From Hymenoscyphus infarciens (Eukaryota > Ascomycota > Leotiomycetes > Helotiales > Helotiaceae): 29,357 nucleotides of DNA. The stretch spans positions 1-29,357 of the forward strand of contig LLCB01000494.1 in NCBI GenBank assembly GCA_001414345.1. The letters are read 5' to 3'. Position numbers and translations under genes: made by a program. The notes beneath the pieces are model-generated. The model saw only the letters and a list, made by a program, of their open reading frames with translations. It did not search any database and was not told where the DNA came from. Position 1 is the stretch's first letter; every line of letters begins with the position of its first letter. Below, in pieces: positions 1-11,250 of this stretch.

Positions 1-1050
1 TAAGTCTCTCTTTTAAGTAGTACTACTATATAAGTCTCTCTTTTAAGTAGTACTACTACGTAAGTCTCTCTTTTAAGTAGTACTACTACGTAAGTCTCTC
101 TTTTAAGTAGTACTACTACGTAAGTCTTTATTTTAAGTAGTATAACTATATAAGTCTCTCTTTTAAGTAGTACTACTATATAAGTCTCTCTTTTAAGTAG
201 TACTACTACGTAAGTCTCTCTTTTAAGTAGTACTATTATATAAGTTGATATTTTAAGTAGTACTACTACGTAAGTCTATATTTTAAGTAGTACTACTACG
301 TAAGTCACTCTTTTAAGTAGTATTACTATATAAGTCTCTCTTTTAAGTAGTACTACTACGTAAGTCTCTCTTTTAAGTAGTACTACTATATAAGTCTCTC
401 TTTTAAGTAGTACTACTACGTAAGTCTCTCTTTTAAGTAGTACTACTACGTAAGTCTCTCTTTTAAGTAGTACTACTACGTAAGTCTCTCTTTTAAGTAG
501 TACTACTACATAAGTCTCTCTTTTAAGTAGTACTACTATATAAGTCTCTCTTTTAAGTAGTACTACTACATAAGTCTCTCTTTTAAGTAGTACTACTACG
601 TAAGTCTCTCTTTTAAGTAGTAGTACTATATAAGTCGATATTTTAAGTAGTACTACTATATAAGTCTTTATTTTAAGTAGTACGACTATATAAGTCTCTC
701 TTTTAAGTAGTACTACTACGTAAGTCCCTCTTTTAAGTAGTAGTACTACGTAAGTCGTTATTTTAAGTAGTACTACTACGTAAGTCTCTCTTTTAAGTAG
801 TACTACTATATAAGTCTCTCTTTTAAGTAGTACTACTATGTAAGTCTCTCTTTTAAGTAGTACTACTACGTAAGTCTCTCTTTTAAGTAGTACTACTATA
901 TAAGTCTCTCTTTTAAGTAGTACTACTACATAAGTCTCTCTTTTAAGTAGTACTACTATATAAGTTAATATTTTAAGTAGTACTACTATATAAGTCTATA
1001 TTTTAAGTAGTACTACTACGTAAGTTACTCTTTTAAGTAGTACTACTACG
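1..1050 (+). repeat. Partial higher-order repeat copy (upstream copy)
   Basis: The unit variants here run in the same order as those before 2999. The series CCCTC, CGTTA, several CTCTC, TTAATA, CTATA, TTACTC at 721-1050 reappears at 2699-2998. The offset is 1978 bp at 661-750 and 1948 bp from 961 onward, because this copy has six consecutive CTCTC units where the later one has five. The 22-bp short unit found at 2467 has no counterpart near 519; the phase is an unbroken 30 bp throughout. It is therefore a related but not identical higher-order copy, cut by the window edge. Confidence 0.75.
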
Positions 1051-2998
1051 TATTTTAAATAGTATTATAATATAAATTTATATTCTAAGTAGTATTATTA
1101 TATAAATTTCTATTTTAAGTAGTACTACTATGTAGGTCTCTCTTTTAAGTAGTATAACTACGTAAGTCTCTCTATTAAGTAGTACTACTATATAAGTCTC
1201 TCTTTTAAGTAGTACTACTACATAAGTCGATATTTTAAGTAGTATTACTATATAAGCTTTTATTTTACGTAGTACTACTACGTAAGTCTCTCTTTTAAGT
1301 AGTACTACTACGTAAGTCGATATTTTAAGTAGTACTACTATATAAGTCTATATTTTAAGTAGTACTACTACGTAAGTTACTCTTTTAAGTAGTATTACTA
1401 CGTAAGTCTCTCTTTTAAGTAGTACTACTATATAAGTCTCTCTTTTAAGTAGTACTACTACGTAAGTCGATATTTAAAGTATTATTACTATATATGTTTA
1501 TAATTTAAGTAGTACTACTACATAAGTCTCTCTTTTAAGTTATACTACTATATAAGTTAATATTTTAAGTAGTAGTACTACGTAAGTTAATATTTTAAGT
1601 AGTACTACTACGTAAGTCTTTATTTTAAGTAGTACAACTATATAAGTCTCTCTTTTAAGTAGTACTACTATATAAGTCTATCTTTTAAGTAGTACAACTA
1701 CATAAGTCTCTCTTTTAAGTAGTACTACTATATAAGTCTCTCTTTTAAGTAGTACTACTATATAAGTCTCTCTTTTAAGTAGTACTACTACGTAAGTCAC
1801 TCTTTTAAGTAGTATTACTACGTAAGTCTCTCTTTTAAGTAGTACTACTATATAAGTCTCTCTTTTAAGTAGTACTACTACGTATTTTAAATAGTATTAT
1901 AATATAAATTTATATTCTAAGTAGTATTATTATATAAATTTCTATTTTAAGTAGTACTACTATATAAGTTAATATTTTAAGTAGTACTACTATATAAGTC
2001 TCTCTTTTAAGTAGTACTACTACGTAAGTCTCTCTTTTAAGTAGTACTACTATGTATTTTAAATAGTATTATAATATAAATTTATATTCTAAGTAGTATT
2101 ATTATATAAATTTCTATTTTAAGTAGTACTACTATGTAAGTCTCTCTTTTAAGTAGTATAACTACGTAAGTCTCTCTATTAAGTAGTACTACTACGTAAG
2201 TCTCTTTTTTAAGTAGTACTACTATATAAGTCTCTCTTTTAAGTAGTACTACTACGTAAGTCTCTCTTTTAAGTAGTAATACTATATAAGTCTCTCTTTT
2301 AAGTAGTACTACTATATAAGTCGATATTTTAAGTAGTAGTACTACGTAAGTCGATATTTTAAGTAGTACTACTACGTAAGTCTTTATTTTAAGTAGTACG
2401 ACTATATAAGTCTCTCTTTTAAGTAGTACTACTATGTAAGTCTCTCTTTTAAGTAGTACTACTACGTATTTTAAATAGTATTATAATATAAATTTATATT
2501 CTAAGTAGTATTATTATATAAATTTCTATTTTAAGTAGTACTACTATATAAGTTTCTCTTTTAAGTAGTACTACTATATAAGTCGATATTTTAAGTAGTA
2601 GTACTATATAAGTCGATATTTTAAGTAGTACTACTATATAAGTCTTTATTTTAAGTAGTATAACTATATAAGTCTCTCTTTTAAGTAGTACTACTACGTA
2701 AGTCCCTCTTTTAAGTAGTAGTACTATATAAGTTGTTATTTTAAGTAGTACTACTACGTAAGTCTCTCTTTTAAGTAGTACTACTATATAAGTCTCTCTT
2801 TTAAGTAGTACTACTATATAAGTCTCTCTTTTAAGTAGTACTACTACGTAAGTCTCTCTTTTAAGTAGTACTACTACATAAGTCTCTCTTTTAAGTAGTA
2901 CTACTATATAAGTTAATATTTTAAGTAGTACTACTATATAAGTCTATATTTTAAGTAGTACTACTACGTAAGTTACTCTTTTAAGTAGTACTACTATG
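1051..2998 (+). repeat. Higher-order repeat copy 1 (1948 bp)
   Basis: Four 22-bp truncated units at 1051, 1883, 2055 and 2467 divide this copy into blocks of 832, 172, 412 and 532 bp. Each block equals a multiple of 30 plus 22, giving 62 x 30 + 4 x 22 = 1948 bp. The first three markers recur exactly 1948 bp downstream at 2999, 3831 and 4003. Independent landmarks agree, for example the TAAGCTTTTATTTTACG variant at 1253 and 3201. Differences from copy 2 that I checked are mostly C/T or G/A transitions, such as CGTAAGTCGA at 1311 against TGTAAGTTGA at 3259. This indicates duplication of a roughly 2-kb block followed by transition-type decay. Confidence 0.92.
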
Positions 2999-4414
2999 TA
3001 TTTTAAATAGTATTATAATATAAATTTATATTCTAAGTAGTATTATTATATAAATTTCTATTTTAAGTAGTACTACTATATAGGTCTCTCTTTTAAGTAG
3101 TATAACTACGTAAGTCTCTCTATTAAGTAGTACTACTATATAAGTCTCTCTTTTAAGTAGTACTACTATATAAGTCGATATTTTAAGTAGTATTACTATA
3201 TAAGCTTTTATTTTACGTAGTACTACTATATAAGTCTCTCTTTTAAGTAATACTACTATGTAAGTTGATATTTTAAGTAATACTACTATATAAGTCTATA
3301 TTTTAAGTAGTACTACTATGTAAGTTACTCTTTTAAGTAGTATTACTATGTAAGTCTCTCTTTTAAGTAGTACTATTATATAAGTCTCTCTTTTAAGTAG
3401 TACTACTACATAAGTTAATATTTAAAGTATTATTACTATATACGTTTATAATTTAAGTAGTACTACTACGTAAGTCTCTCTTTTAAGTTATACTACTATA
3501 TAAGTTGATATTTTAAGTAGTAGTACTACGTAAGTTAATATTTTAAGTAGTACTACTATGTAAGTCTCTCTTTTAAGTAGTACTACTACGTAAGTTGATA
3601 TTTTAAGTAGTACTACTATATAAGTCTATCTTTTAAGTAGTACGACTACGTAAGTCTCTCTTTTAAGTAGTACTACTATATAAGTCTCTCTTTTAAGTAG
3701 TACTACTATATAAGTCTCTCTTTTAAGTAGTACTACTACGTAAGTTACTCTTTTAAGTAGTATTACTATGTAAGTCTCTCTTTTAAGTAGTACTACTATG
3801 TAAGTCTCTCTTTTAAATAGTACTACTACGTATTTTAAATAGTATTATAATATAAATTTATATTTTAAGTAGTATTATTATATAAATTTCTATTTTAAGT
3901 AGTACTACTATATAAGTTAATATTTTAAGTAGTACTACTATATAAGTCTCTCTTTTAAGTAGTACTACTATGTAAGTCTCTCTTTTAAGTAGTACTACTA
4001 TGTATTTTAAATAGTATTATAATATAAATTTATATTCTAAGTAGTATTATTATATAAATTTCTATTTTAAGTAGTACTACTATGTAAGTCTCTCTTTTAA
4101 GTAATATAACTATGTAAGTCTCTCTATTAAGTAGTACTACTACGTAAGTCTCTCTTTTAAGTAGTACTACTATATAAGTCTCTCTTTTAAGTAGTACTAC
4201 TACGTAAGTCTCTCTTTTAAGTAGTAATACTATATAAGTCTCTCTTTTAAGTAGTACTACTACATAAGTCGATATTTTAAGTAGTAGTACTACGTAAGTC
4301 GATATTTTAAGTAGTACTACTACGTAAGTCTTTATTTTAAGTAGTACGACTATATAAGTCTCTCTTTTAAGTAGTACTACTATGTAAGTCTCTCTTTTAA
4401 GTAGTACTACTACG
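2999..4414 (+). repeat. Higher-order repeat copy 2 (truncated)
   Basis: Matches copy 1 unit for unit from 2999, including short-unit markers at 2999, 3831 and 4003. At 4415, where copy 1 has its fourth short unit (2467), there is an ordinary 30-bp unit and the variant order stops matching, so the copy ends after about 1416 bp. Compared with copy 1 its unit junctions more often read TG (about eleven by eye) than CA (about two), a one-strand bias in cytosine loss. Confidence 0.88.
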
Positions 4415-4990
4415 TAAGTCTCTCTTTTAAATAGTACTACTACATAAGTCGATATTTTAAGTAGTACTACTATATAAGTCTATATTTTAAGTAGTACTAC
4501 TACGTAAGTCTTTCTTTTAAGTAGTATTACTATATAAGCTTTTATTTTAAGTAGTAGTACTATATAAGTCGATATTTTAAGTAGTACTACTATATAAGTC
4601 TCTCTTTTAAGTAGTATAACTACGTAAGTCTCTCTATTAAGTAGTACTACTACGTAAGTCGATATTTAAAGTATTATTATTATATACGTCTTTAATTTAA
4701 GTAGTACTACTATATAAGTCTCTCTTTTAAGTAGTACTACTATAAAAGCTTCTATTTTACGTAGTGCTACTACGTAAGTCTCTTTTATAAGTAGTACTAC
4801 TACCTAAGTCGATATTTAAAGTATTATTACTATATACGTCTATAATTTAAGTAGTACTACTACGTAAGTCTCTCTTTTAAGTAGTATTACTATATAAGCT
4901 TTTATTTTACGTAGTACTACTACGTAAGTCTCTCTTTTAAGTAGTACTATTATATAAGTCTATAGTTTAAGTAGTAGTACTTATAAAGTC
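4415..4990 (+). repeat. Diverged terminal part of the left array
   Basis: The 30-bp period continues but units are more varied, with forms such as GATATTTAAAGTATTATTA near 4660 and 4810, TTTTACGTAGTGCTACTACG near 4755, and TTTATTTTACG near 4900. The last recognisable unit ends near 4990, where the sequence changes to non-repetitive AT-rich DNA. Higher divergence at an array edge is common in satellites because edge units are less often homogenised by unequal exchange; that explanation is inference here. Confidence 0.85.
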
Positions 4991-5280
4991 TAGTTCTATT
5001 TATATAATATTATATTCTTCTTAAACTTATAATATTACTTAATAAACTATCTTAGTCTTTCTTATTACTAGTAAAACTTTTATTTTTATTTAACTTTATA
5101 TCTTACTATAAATAACCTTCTATTATTCTTATTCTTTTAATACTAAAAACATACATATATATGCTTTCCTAGTAAAGTCCTAAGTCTAACTTAAAAAACT
5201 AATTATATAATCTTAATATTATTATTATAAAAGAAAAGTAAAGAAAGAAAAGAATAAGATAATAGGAAAAGATAATAGTT
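4991..5280. other. AT-rich junction, nothing assigned
   Basis: Non-repetitive, very AT-rich sequence between the array and the first relic frame. It contains a purine-rich stretch around 5228-5262 (AAAGAAAAG-type runs). I see no unit of the 30-bp satellite, no gene and no inverted repeat marking a transposon end. Confidence 0.5.
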
Positions 5281-5950
5281 ATAAGAACCTTATATTTAAG
5301 CCTACTACCTAATAAGATCCGATCTATTAACTATATAGAAGTTAGTTTATAGAAGGTAGTAGAGGTATACTACTTTAAGCAAGTTAGGTAATAGATAAAT
5401 AATAAAGTATTAAATAACCTAGTTTAGTAAAGGTTATTACTAATATCTAGCTTAATTAGACATATATTAATATAGACTAATCTTAAATACTAATAATATA
5501 ACTAAAGTAATATTTAGCTTTAAAATAAACTTTATAAAAAAGATATATAAAATATACTTATAAAAGATACTTTAGTATTAGATAATTAGTTAGCTAACAT
5601 ACTTGCTTTATAACGAGATAACTAAATCTAACTTACTAAATACTTATTTATTCTAATATAGTTACTAGTATTATAATAACCCTATATATAGTAGCTTCGA
5701 TTTTCTTCTAGATACGTAGATTATAGAAATTATTAGATATATAAAGGTTTAAGAAAGAGATAGCTTAGATATTAAAAGCTTTATAATCTCTTATATATCT
5801 AAAATAGTTATAAAGGATATTAAGAGTAGTAAACTATATATAAGTCTATATAAGTAATATTAAATATACTCTAAAGAATTAGTAAAACTATATAAACTAT
5901 AAAAGGGAAAAACTTATATCTAAACCTTATTATCTTAGTTATCTTTATTT
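5281..5950 (+). pseudogene. Possible decayed reading frame, plus strand
   Basis: Reading codons from 5281 gives a hydrophilic frame interrupted only by TAA/TAG, with short motifs such as LLPNKIRSINYIEV followed by many K and Q positions. The minus strand in the same interval is also readable and could simply be the end of the neighbouring minus-strand relic, so this call is weak. No family recognised. It would converge on the relic at 7060-5900. Confidence 0.22.
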
Positions 5951-7060
5951 ACTAGTACCTTTACTAATATTTTATAAACTATTTAGTAAATTATCTAGAT
6001 ACTAAGAAATTTAATTACTCCTCTTAAGATAATAGCCTTATACTTATAGCTAAGAATATAAGTATAGAGTACCTCTATAATTTCCTAATACTAGCCTTCT
6101 ATACTTCTTTTATCTTATAATATTATTATATTATCTTAATACCTTTTAACTTAAAAAAGTAGTTAATTAATTAATAACGTAGTTTTACTAATATCTATCT
6201 TTATCTCTTTTAATAGACTATTATATACCTTAAAAAGAGTAGCTAAAGGCTAGAAGAGAAGGGATATATATAACGCTTTAAAGAACCTCTTATATTTCTT
6301 TAAGAGAACGGCATCTCTATTATTATATAGTTAATTAGATTTAATACTACCTACTTAGAAGCTTTAATTATAATTATATCTATTAGTATTAGTAGAGCTA
6401 GCTATAATATATACTATTTCCTAGTTAAGATAATCTCTAATAGCTATAGTAGTAGAAAGACTAGAATCCGTGTTCGCTATTTTCTAGTTATCGCTCTCTT
6501 TTATAGATAAACCTAAGTTCCTATTAGCGTTATCTATTTCTAGATTATAATTAGATATAGTAGGTAGATAGAGTAGGTTATTAACCTTTTTTATTTATAT
6601 TATAAAAGCTTACTTTAGATTAACTAGAAACTATTTATAAAGTAGAGTAAAGAGGTTATTATTATCTATCTTTTCTAATTTATCTTTATAAGATCTATTC
6701 TAAAAGCCTAAAACCTTACTTCTAGCTTTATTAATCTTCTTATTAGCTTCTATAAAATTAAGCTCTTATATTATTTATTTATTAGTCTACTTATTTACTT
6801 ATACTCTTAGAGTAAAATACTCTATCTATTCTAAATTTAATACTATTAGGCTTTATTCTTCTAGTATTAAGTCTCTAAAGAGAGTTTTATAGTACTTATT
6901 ATCCTTTAATCTAATATGTTTAAAAAATGTTCTTTTATTAGAAGGAAACCCTATAAATATATAACTAGGTATAATTCTACTTTAATTTAAGTATATTTTT
7001 TTATAATAATTAGAATATTTAAATAGAAGAAAACACTACTTTCTAGATATTACTTAGTAT
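5900..7060 (-). pseudogene. RIP-killed protein gene, unknown family, minus strand
   Basis: Reading leftward from about 7060, a single frame of roughly 380 codons is broken only by TAA and TAG, as expected when CAA, CAG or TGG are hit by RIP. About 50 codons are fully open around 6990-6850. The frame is rich in acidic and basic residues and has G-starting codons at a gene-like rate; short visible pieces include RDLILEE, NFIEANKKINKARSK and DKLEKIDNNN. ATG is not expected to survive, because TG becomes TA. The 5' end faces the plus-strand relic starting near 7160, so the two look divergent, sharing the 7060-7160 gap. No domain recognised; limits are approximate. Confidence 0.48.
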
Positions 7061-7159
7061 ATACTAAGTTAAAAGAATTATAGAAAGGAGACTAATATTA
7101 ATTTAACTAATACTTATAGAGTAACTCTTATATTACTAGCTCTTTAGTATTATAGGATT

Positions 7160-8900
7160 TTAGTATTAAATAGGATTTTAGATTTAATTATAGAAGTAAA
7201 ATAGAATAAAATATAAATATAAATTAAGAGCTAACCTAACCTACTAGGCGTTAAGTAGTTTTAGTAGTAGTAGGTAGTATTAAAGAAGTCTTTAGAAGTA
7301 ATAGAGTAAAAGGCGTAGAATCCTAAATAATTTTTAGGAAGGAAATTTAACTATATAAGCTAGAGAAGCTTTAAAGATATAATAAGTATAATTATTTTCC
7401 TATTTACTTTAATATTATATAGTAGTTATCTTTAGAGATTATAAAGGTAAATAAGTAATAGATTTAGTATAATAAGTAGATAGTAGTAGCTTTAGAAGGC
7501 CTATACTACTTATAAGATATCTAGGAATTTTAAACTATATAGAAGCCTATTATTCGGTGTAATTAGAAGAGGAGTTTTATAAAGTATTCGATTTATTAAG
7601 AGTTAAACGCTTTTAAATACGCCTTTCTAGTAGAATTTATATCTAGACAAGATTATTAGTTCTAACTATATAAAGCTATAAATAATTTAACTTATCATAA
7701 TTTATTAAATTTCTATTAAGAGATTTAGATAGTTTTAAAGCTATTACTTAGCTATTAGGCTTTCTATTAATCTCCTTTTATCTTATCTTATTAGAAATCT
7801 ATATACTCTTATTAGTATAAATAGCTTAATATAACTACTAATATAACTTTTTTATATAGTACTATTTATAATAAGAATAATATATACTAGACTTAATACG
7901 TCTTACTAGAAAGTAGAATAGAGTTAGTAATATTCGAGATTCGTTTAGAAAACTTTCTCTCTCTTTATTTATAATAAATTAACTCTAAGTATAGAAATAA
8001 AGAAAGTCTAGAATTAGACTATTTTCTATCTACTATTCCTATTTATAGCTTAAAAGAGCCTTTTCTATTAACTAACTTCTTTAGAATCTAAGTTTAACTT
8101 CTATATATATCTTAGTAAACTCTATATACTTAGAAATAGTATTATAGCTCTATAGATTTAGTAATTCCCTCTCTTAACCTATCTAATAAAGTCTAAATAC
8201 CTCTAAACTCTACTATAACTTATAAGATTCCTCTTTAATATATCTCTATATATTAAGAAGGCTTAGAGCTCGATTCTACTCTATATCTTATTATTCGACT
8301 TTTCTATATATATTATCCTAAACCTCTAATTTACCTTCTTTAATATAGGCTCTTATATATAATTATAGTTATATTTACTTAAAAATAACCTATAAATACT
8401 ACTTTTCGTCTTAGTTTCTTTTAGTATATATCTAAGTAAGAAGAATAGTAGAATAAAGTCTTAGGTTCGTTTTAGAGTAAATATAAGTAAGAAGAATACT
8501 AAGATAGGTTCTTAGGTTTATTTTAGTATAAATATAGATATAAGACATATTTATACTATAAGATATATAGAATCTTATAAAGAGTAGATAAACTAATCCT
8601 CTATTAACTTACTTTTTAAAGAAAGTTAAGTATTCTAAAGTACTTTAAGTATATTAATATCTTATATAGTATAATAAGGAATTAGAGAGTAGAGTATAAA
8701 TCTTATAATATAAGACTAAAATAAAGAGAAGAGAATATAAATATACTAAAGATACTAGAAGTAGTAAATATATAGAGTAATATAGTTTCTAATCTCTTTA
8801 AAAAACATAGTTAGAGTATTTTAATTTTAAATTTAGCTCCTTTACCTTAGCTAAACCTAAATCCTAATATAACCTCTACTATTACTTAGTCTTAACTTTA
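7160..8900 (+). pseudogene. RIP-killed protein gene, unknown family, plus strand
   Basis: Codons in phase with position 7081 stay hydrophilic and gene-like to about 8900 (about 580 codons) with TAA/TAG as the only breaks. Visible short pieces are VVVGSIKEVFRSNRVKGVES near 7250, ALEGLYYL near 7490, ESRIELVIFEIRLENF near 7920 and EGLELDSTLY near 8260. A 51-bp direct duplication (starts 8436 and 8487, exactly 17 codons apart) lies within the frame, which fits coding origin. It is divergent from the minus-strand relic at 7060-5900. The same phase may extend further right, but there the opposite strand is equally plausible. I do not recognise a family. Confidence 0.42.
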
Positions 8901-10850
8901 ATATACTTACTATAATACCTTCTTATTTCTCTAGCCTTTATACTTAAGATAGCTTAATCTAAGTAATTCTATATATAAATCTAGAGCTTTATATCTACTC
9001 TTTAAATTAAATAGTTAATTAGCTAAAACACCTCTTTTATAAGCCTTTCTAGCTTCTATAATCTACTAATAATTAACTAGATAATACTATCTATAAGATT
9101 AGCCTTTCCTATAGTATTTTATAATAATATATATAAAACTATGCTACTATAGTTCTACTTTATAATAAGCTACTAATATAAGATAAGGCTATAAACTAGC
9201 TTATAAGTATACTCTTAGTATTTATAACTAGCTAATAGTATTAAAGGTATATCTTAGAATATTATAACTATAAAGAAGCTAATTAATCTATTTCCTAGTA
9301 AATCTCTATCCTTTTACTACTAATATAGTCTAATAGTAGAAATCTTAGTATCTATAGTTTTTTATAAGTTAAAGAGCGCTTCCTCTTATATATAGGCTTA
9401 TATTAATAAATTATTAATATTAAAAGCGTAACTTTAAATACTTAATTACTACTTAATATTATATAGATAAGTTATAACTCTTCTACTATCTAATCTCTCT
9501 CTTAATCCTTTCTATATTACTATTCTTATTATATTAGCTTAGATAGTAAAACATAAACATTCTAGTTATATATTCTCTATTTAAGTATATAGTTATAACT
9601 ATAAATTAGAACCTATCTTATACTAATCTCTTTTATCTAGATATTACTATTTATTCTAGATAATCTTATCCTTTTAGACCTTTTTAGAAAATTATAAAAA
9701 TCTATAAGATTTAGTACTACCTTAGTATAATTCTTAGCTATTATTTTTAAGAAATACCTATTAAAGTTTAAAGAACTATTTAAATATTATAAGAGTAATA
9801 TTACTATATATAAAAGGTTACTCTCTTTTATAATACCTTCTTTAATATTTTATATAATTTAAAAAGCCTTAAATAACTAGTTTACTCTTTTTATAAATAC
9901 TACTATCTAAAACACTAAAATATACTATATTAAATATAAAGATATCTTATCTATAGTCTAAGAAGATATAGCTTATATTAATTATAAGAGCTCTATTATA
10001 GTTTCTTAGTTTAAGACATATTCTAATCTATCTAAATACTATAAATAAAAGAGTTAAGAGAGTATTATAAAAATATCTTATAACTTATTTAAGCTCTTAC
10101 ACTATTAGTTATAAAATAAAACAAAGGTCTAGTTCTTTTTTAGTAGTTTATAGTAGTATAAAGAGCTTTCTCTAGTTACTTATAATAAAAGGCGTATTTA
10201 TTTAGTATATAGCTTATTTATAAAATAAACTTTTAATTTATATTTATTAACTCTTAACTAATAGCTAGTATAAAGTAGATAGAAATAGATTAGTAAAGGT
10301 CTTAGAAAGGTTAATCTAAAAGATTATTTCTCCTTCCTTCTTCTTAGTAGAATACTAGTAGTTAAAGTCTAATCCTTTAGTAGATAACTATATAGCTTCT
10401 TTACTTTAGTCTAAGGATTACTAGTAGAAGCTATATACTTCTAACTAGATTAGTATTCCTTATTACTAGAATATCTTATTTACTATTACTATTTTATAGA
10501 GAGTAATCCTCTACTACGTCTTTTTTAGTATCTACTTATTTTTTATACTAATTAACTTTTTTATATTATTTAAGTACTAATAGAAGTATAACCTTATATT
10601 CTTATATAATAATATTAGCATAGATATTCTAAAGTATATTCTTAGTTAGATTTATTAACTTAGAGTTATAAGTATTAATAACACGTATCTTATAAAATAA
10701 ACTAAGTAATTATAATAACCTCTAGATAAATATCTAAGTAGTAAACGTAGGTTATTTCGTCGATTTACTATACTAGTACTAAAGTAGAGGTTCTAAAAAG
10801 TTAATTTCTATAATAGTACTATTTAAGCTATTAAGTTATTTATAAAGTAA
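8900..10850 (-). pseudogene. Decayed coding-like region, strand uncertain
   Basis: Both strands read as protein-like here. The minus strand seems slightly better: about 49 codons are fully open around 9840-9640, and near 10780-10700 it holds an acidic, aliphatic stretch with IDEITYVYYLDIYLEV. The in-phase plus frame is Q-rich and could instead continue the 7160-8900 relic. No catalytic motif was recognised on either strand. I report it so the interval is not left blank; a codon-phase statistic would be needed to choose. Confidence 0.28.
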
Positions 10851-11109
10851 AAATATATACTTAAAAATATTCTTTAAGACTACTTTCTATCTTATAAAAC
10901 TTTAATTATATCTATATTTAAGTAACTTAACTAAGTATAAGATTAAGATATTATTATAAAGTTACTATAATTTATAATACTATACTAATAAATTTACTTA
11001 TATAGTTTTTAAGTTACCTATAATTTAACTAAAACAGAAAAAAACAAAAAAACTAACTTATTTATTCTATTTATAATAGCTATCTAATTCTACTCCTTTA
11101 TCTACTATA

Positions 11110-11250
11110 TCCTCTTATAAGTACTTTTCTTTAAAAATATATAATCTTATTTAATATATTTAGAATATATAAGATATATTATATTTAATTAAAAAGCTAT
11201 CTTTCTTATAAGTACTCTTCTCTAAGAATATATAATCTTATTCCTAGCCT
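11110..11250 (+). repeat. Two ~42-bp direct copies 91 bp apart
   Basis: A segment beginning CTTATAAGTACT at 11114 recurs at 11205 and runs on to AATATATAATCTTATT in both. Inside the shared part the copies differ only by transitions: TTTTCTTTAAAAATAT in the first against TCTTCTCTAAGAATAT in the second. The first copy looks more heavily C-to-T and G-to-A converted. The spacing of 91 is not a multiple of three. Confidence 0.75.

Larger units (their letters stand above)
1..4990 (+). repeat. Left 30-bp satellite array, about 166 units
   Basis: Head-to-tail 30-bp units fill this stretch from the first base of the window, so the true left end is not seen. The commonest unit begins TAAGTCTCTC, continues TTTTAAGTAG and ends TACTACTACG. 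Variation is concentrated at unit positions 7-10 (CTCTC, CGATA, TTAATA, CTATA, CTTTA, ACTC versions) and at the last two bases (CG, TA, TG or CA). Each unit holds the 12-bp palindrome AGTAGTACTACT, and each junction between units holds TACGTA or a decayed form. CA and TG are missing apart from the junction site. No reading frame or gene is visible. It is a minisatellite/satellite; its role (centromere, subtelomere or neither) cannot be told from sequence. Confidence 0.97.

Noticed and set aside
1..4990. CRISPR array
   Set aside because: There are no unique spacers between repeats; units are directly abutting and vary by point changes, and the composition is that of RIP-altered eukaryotic satellite.
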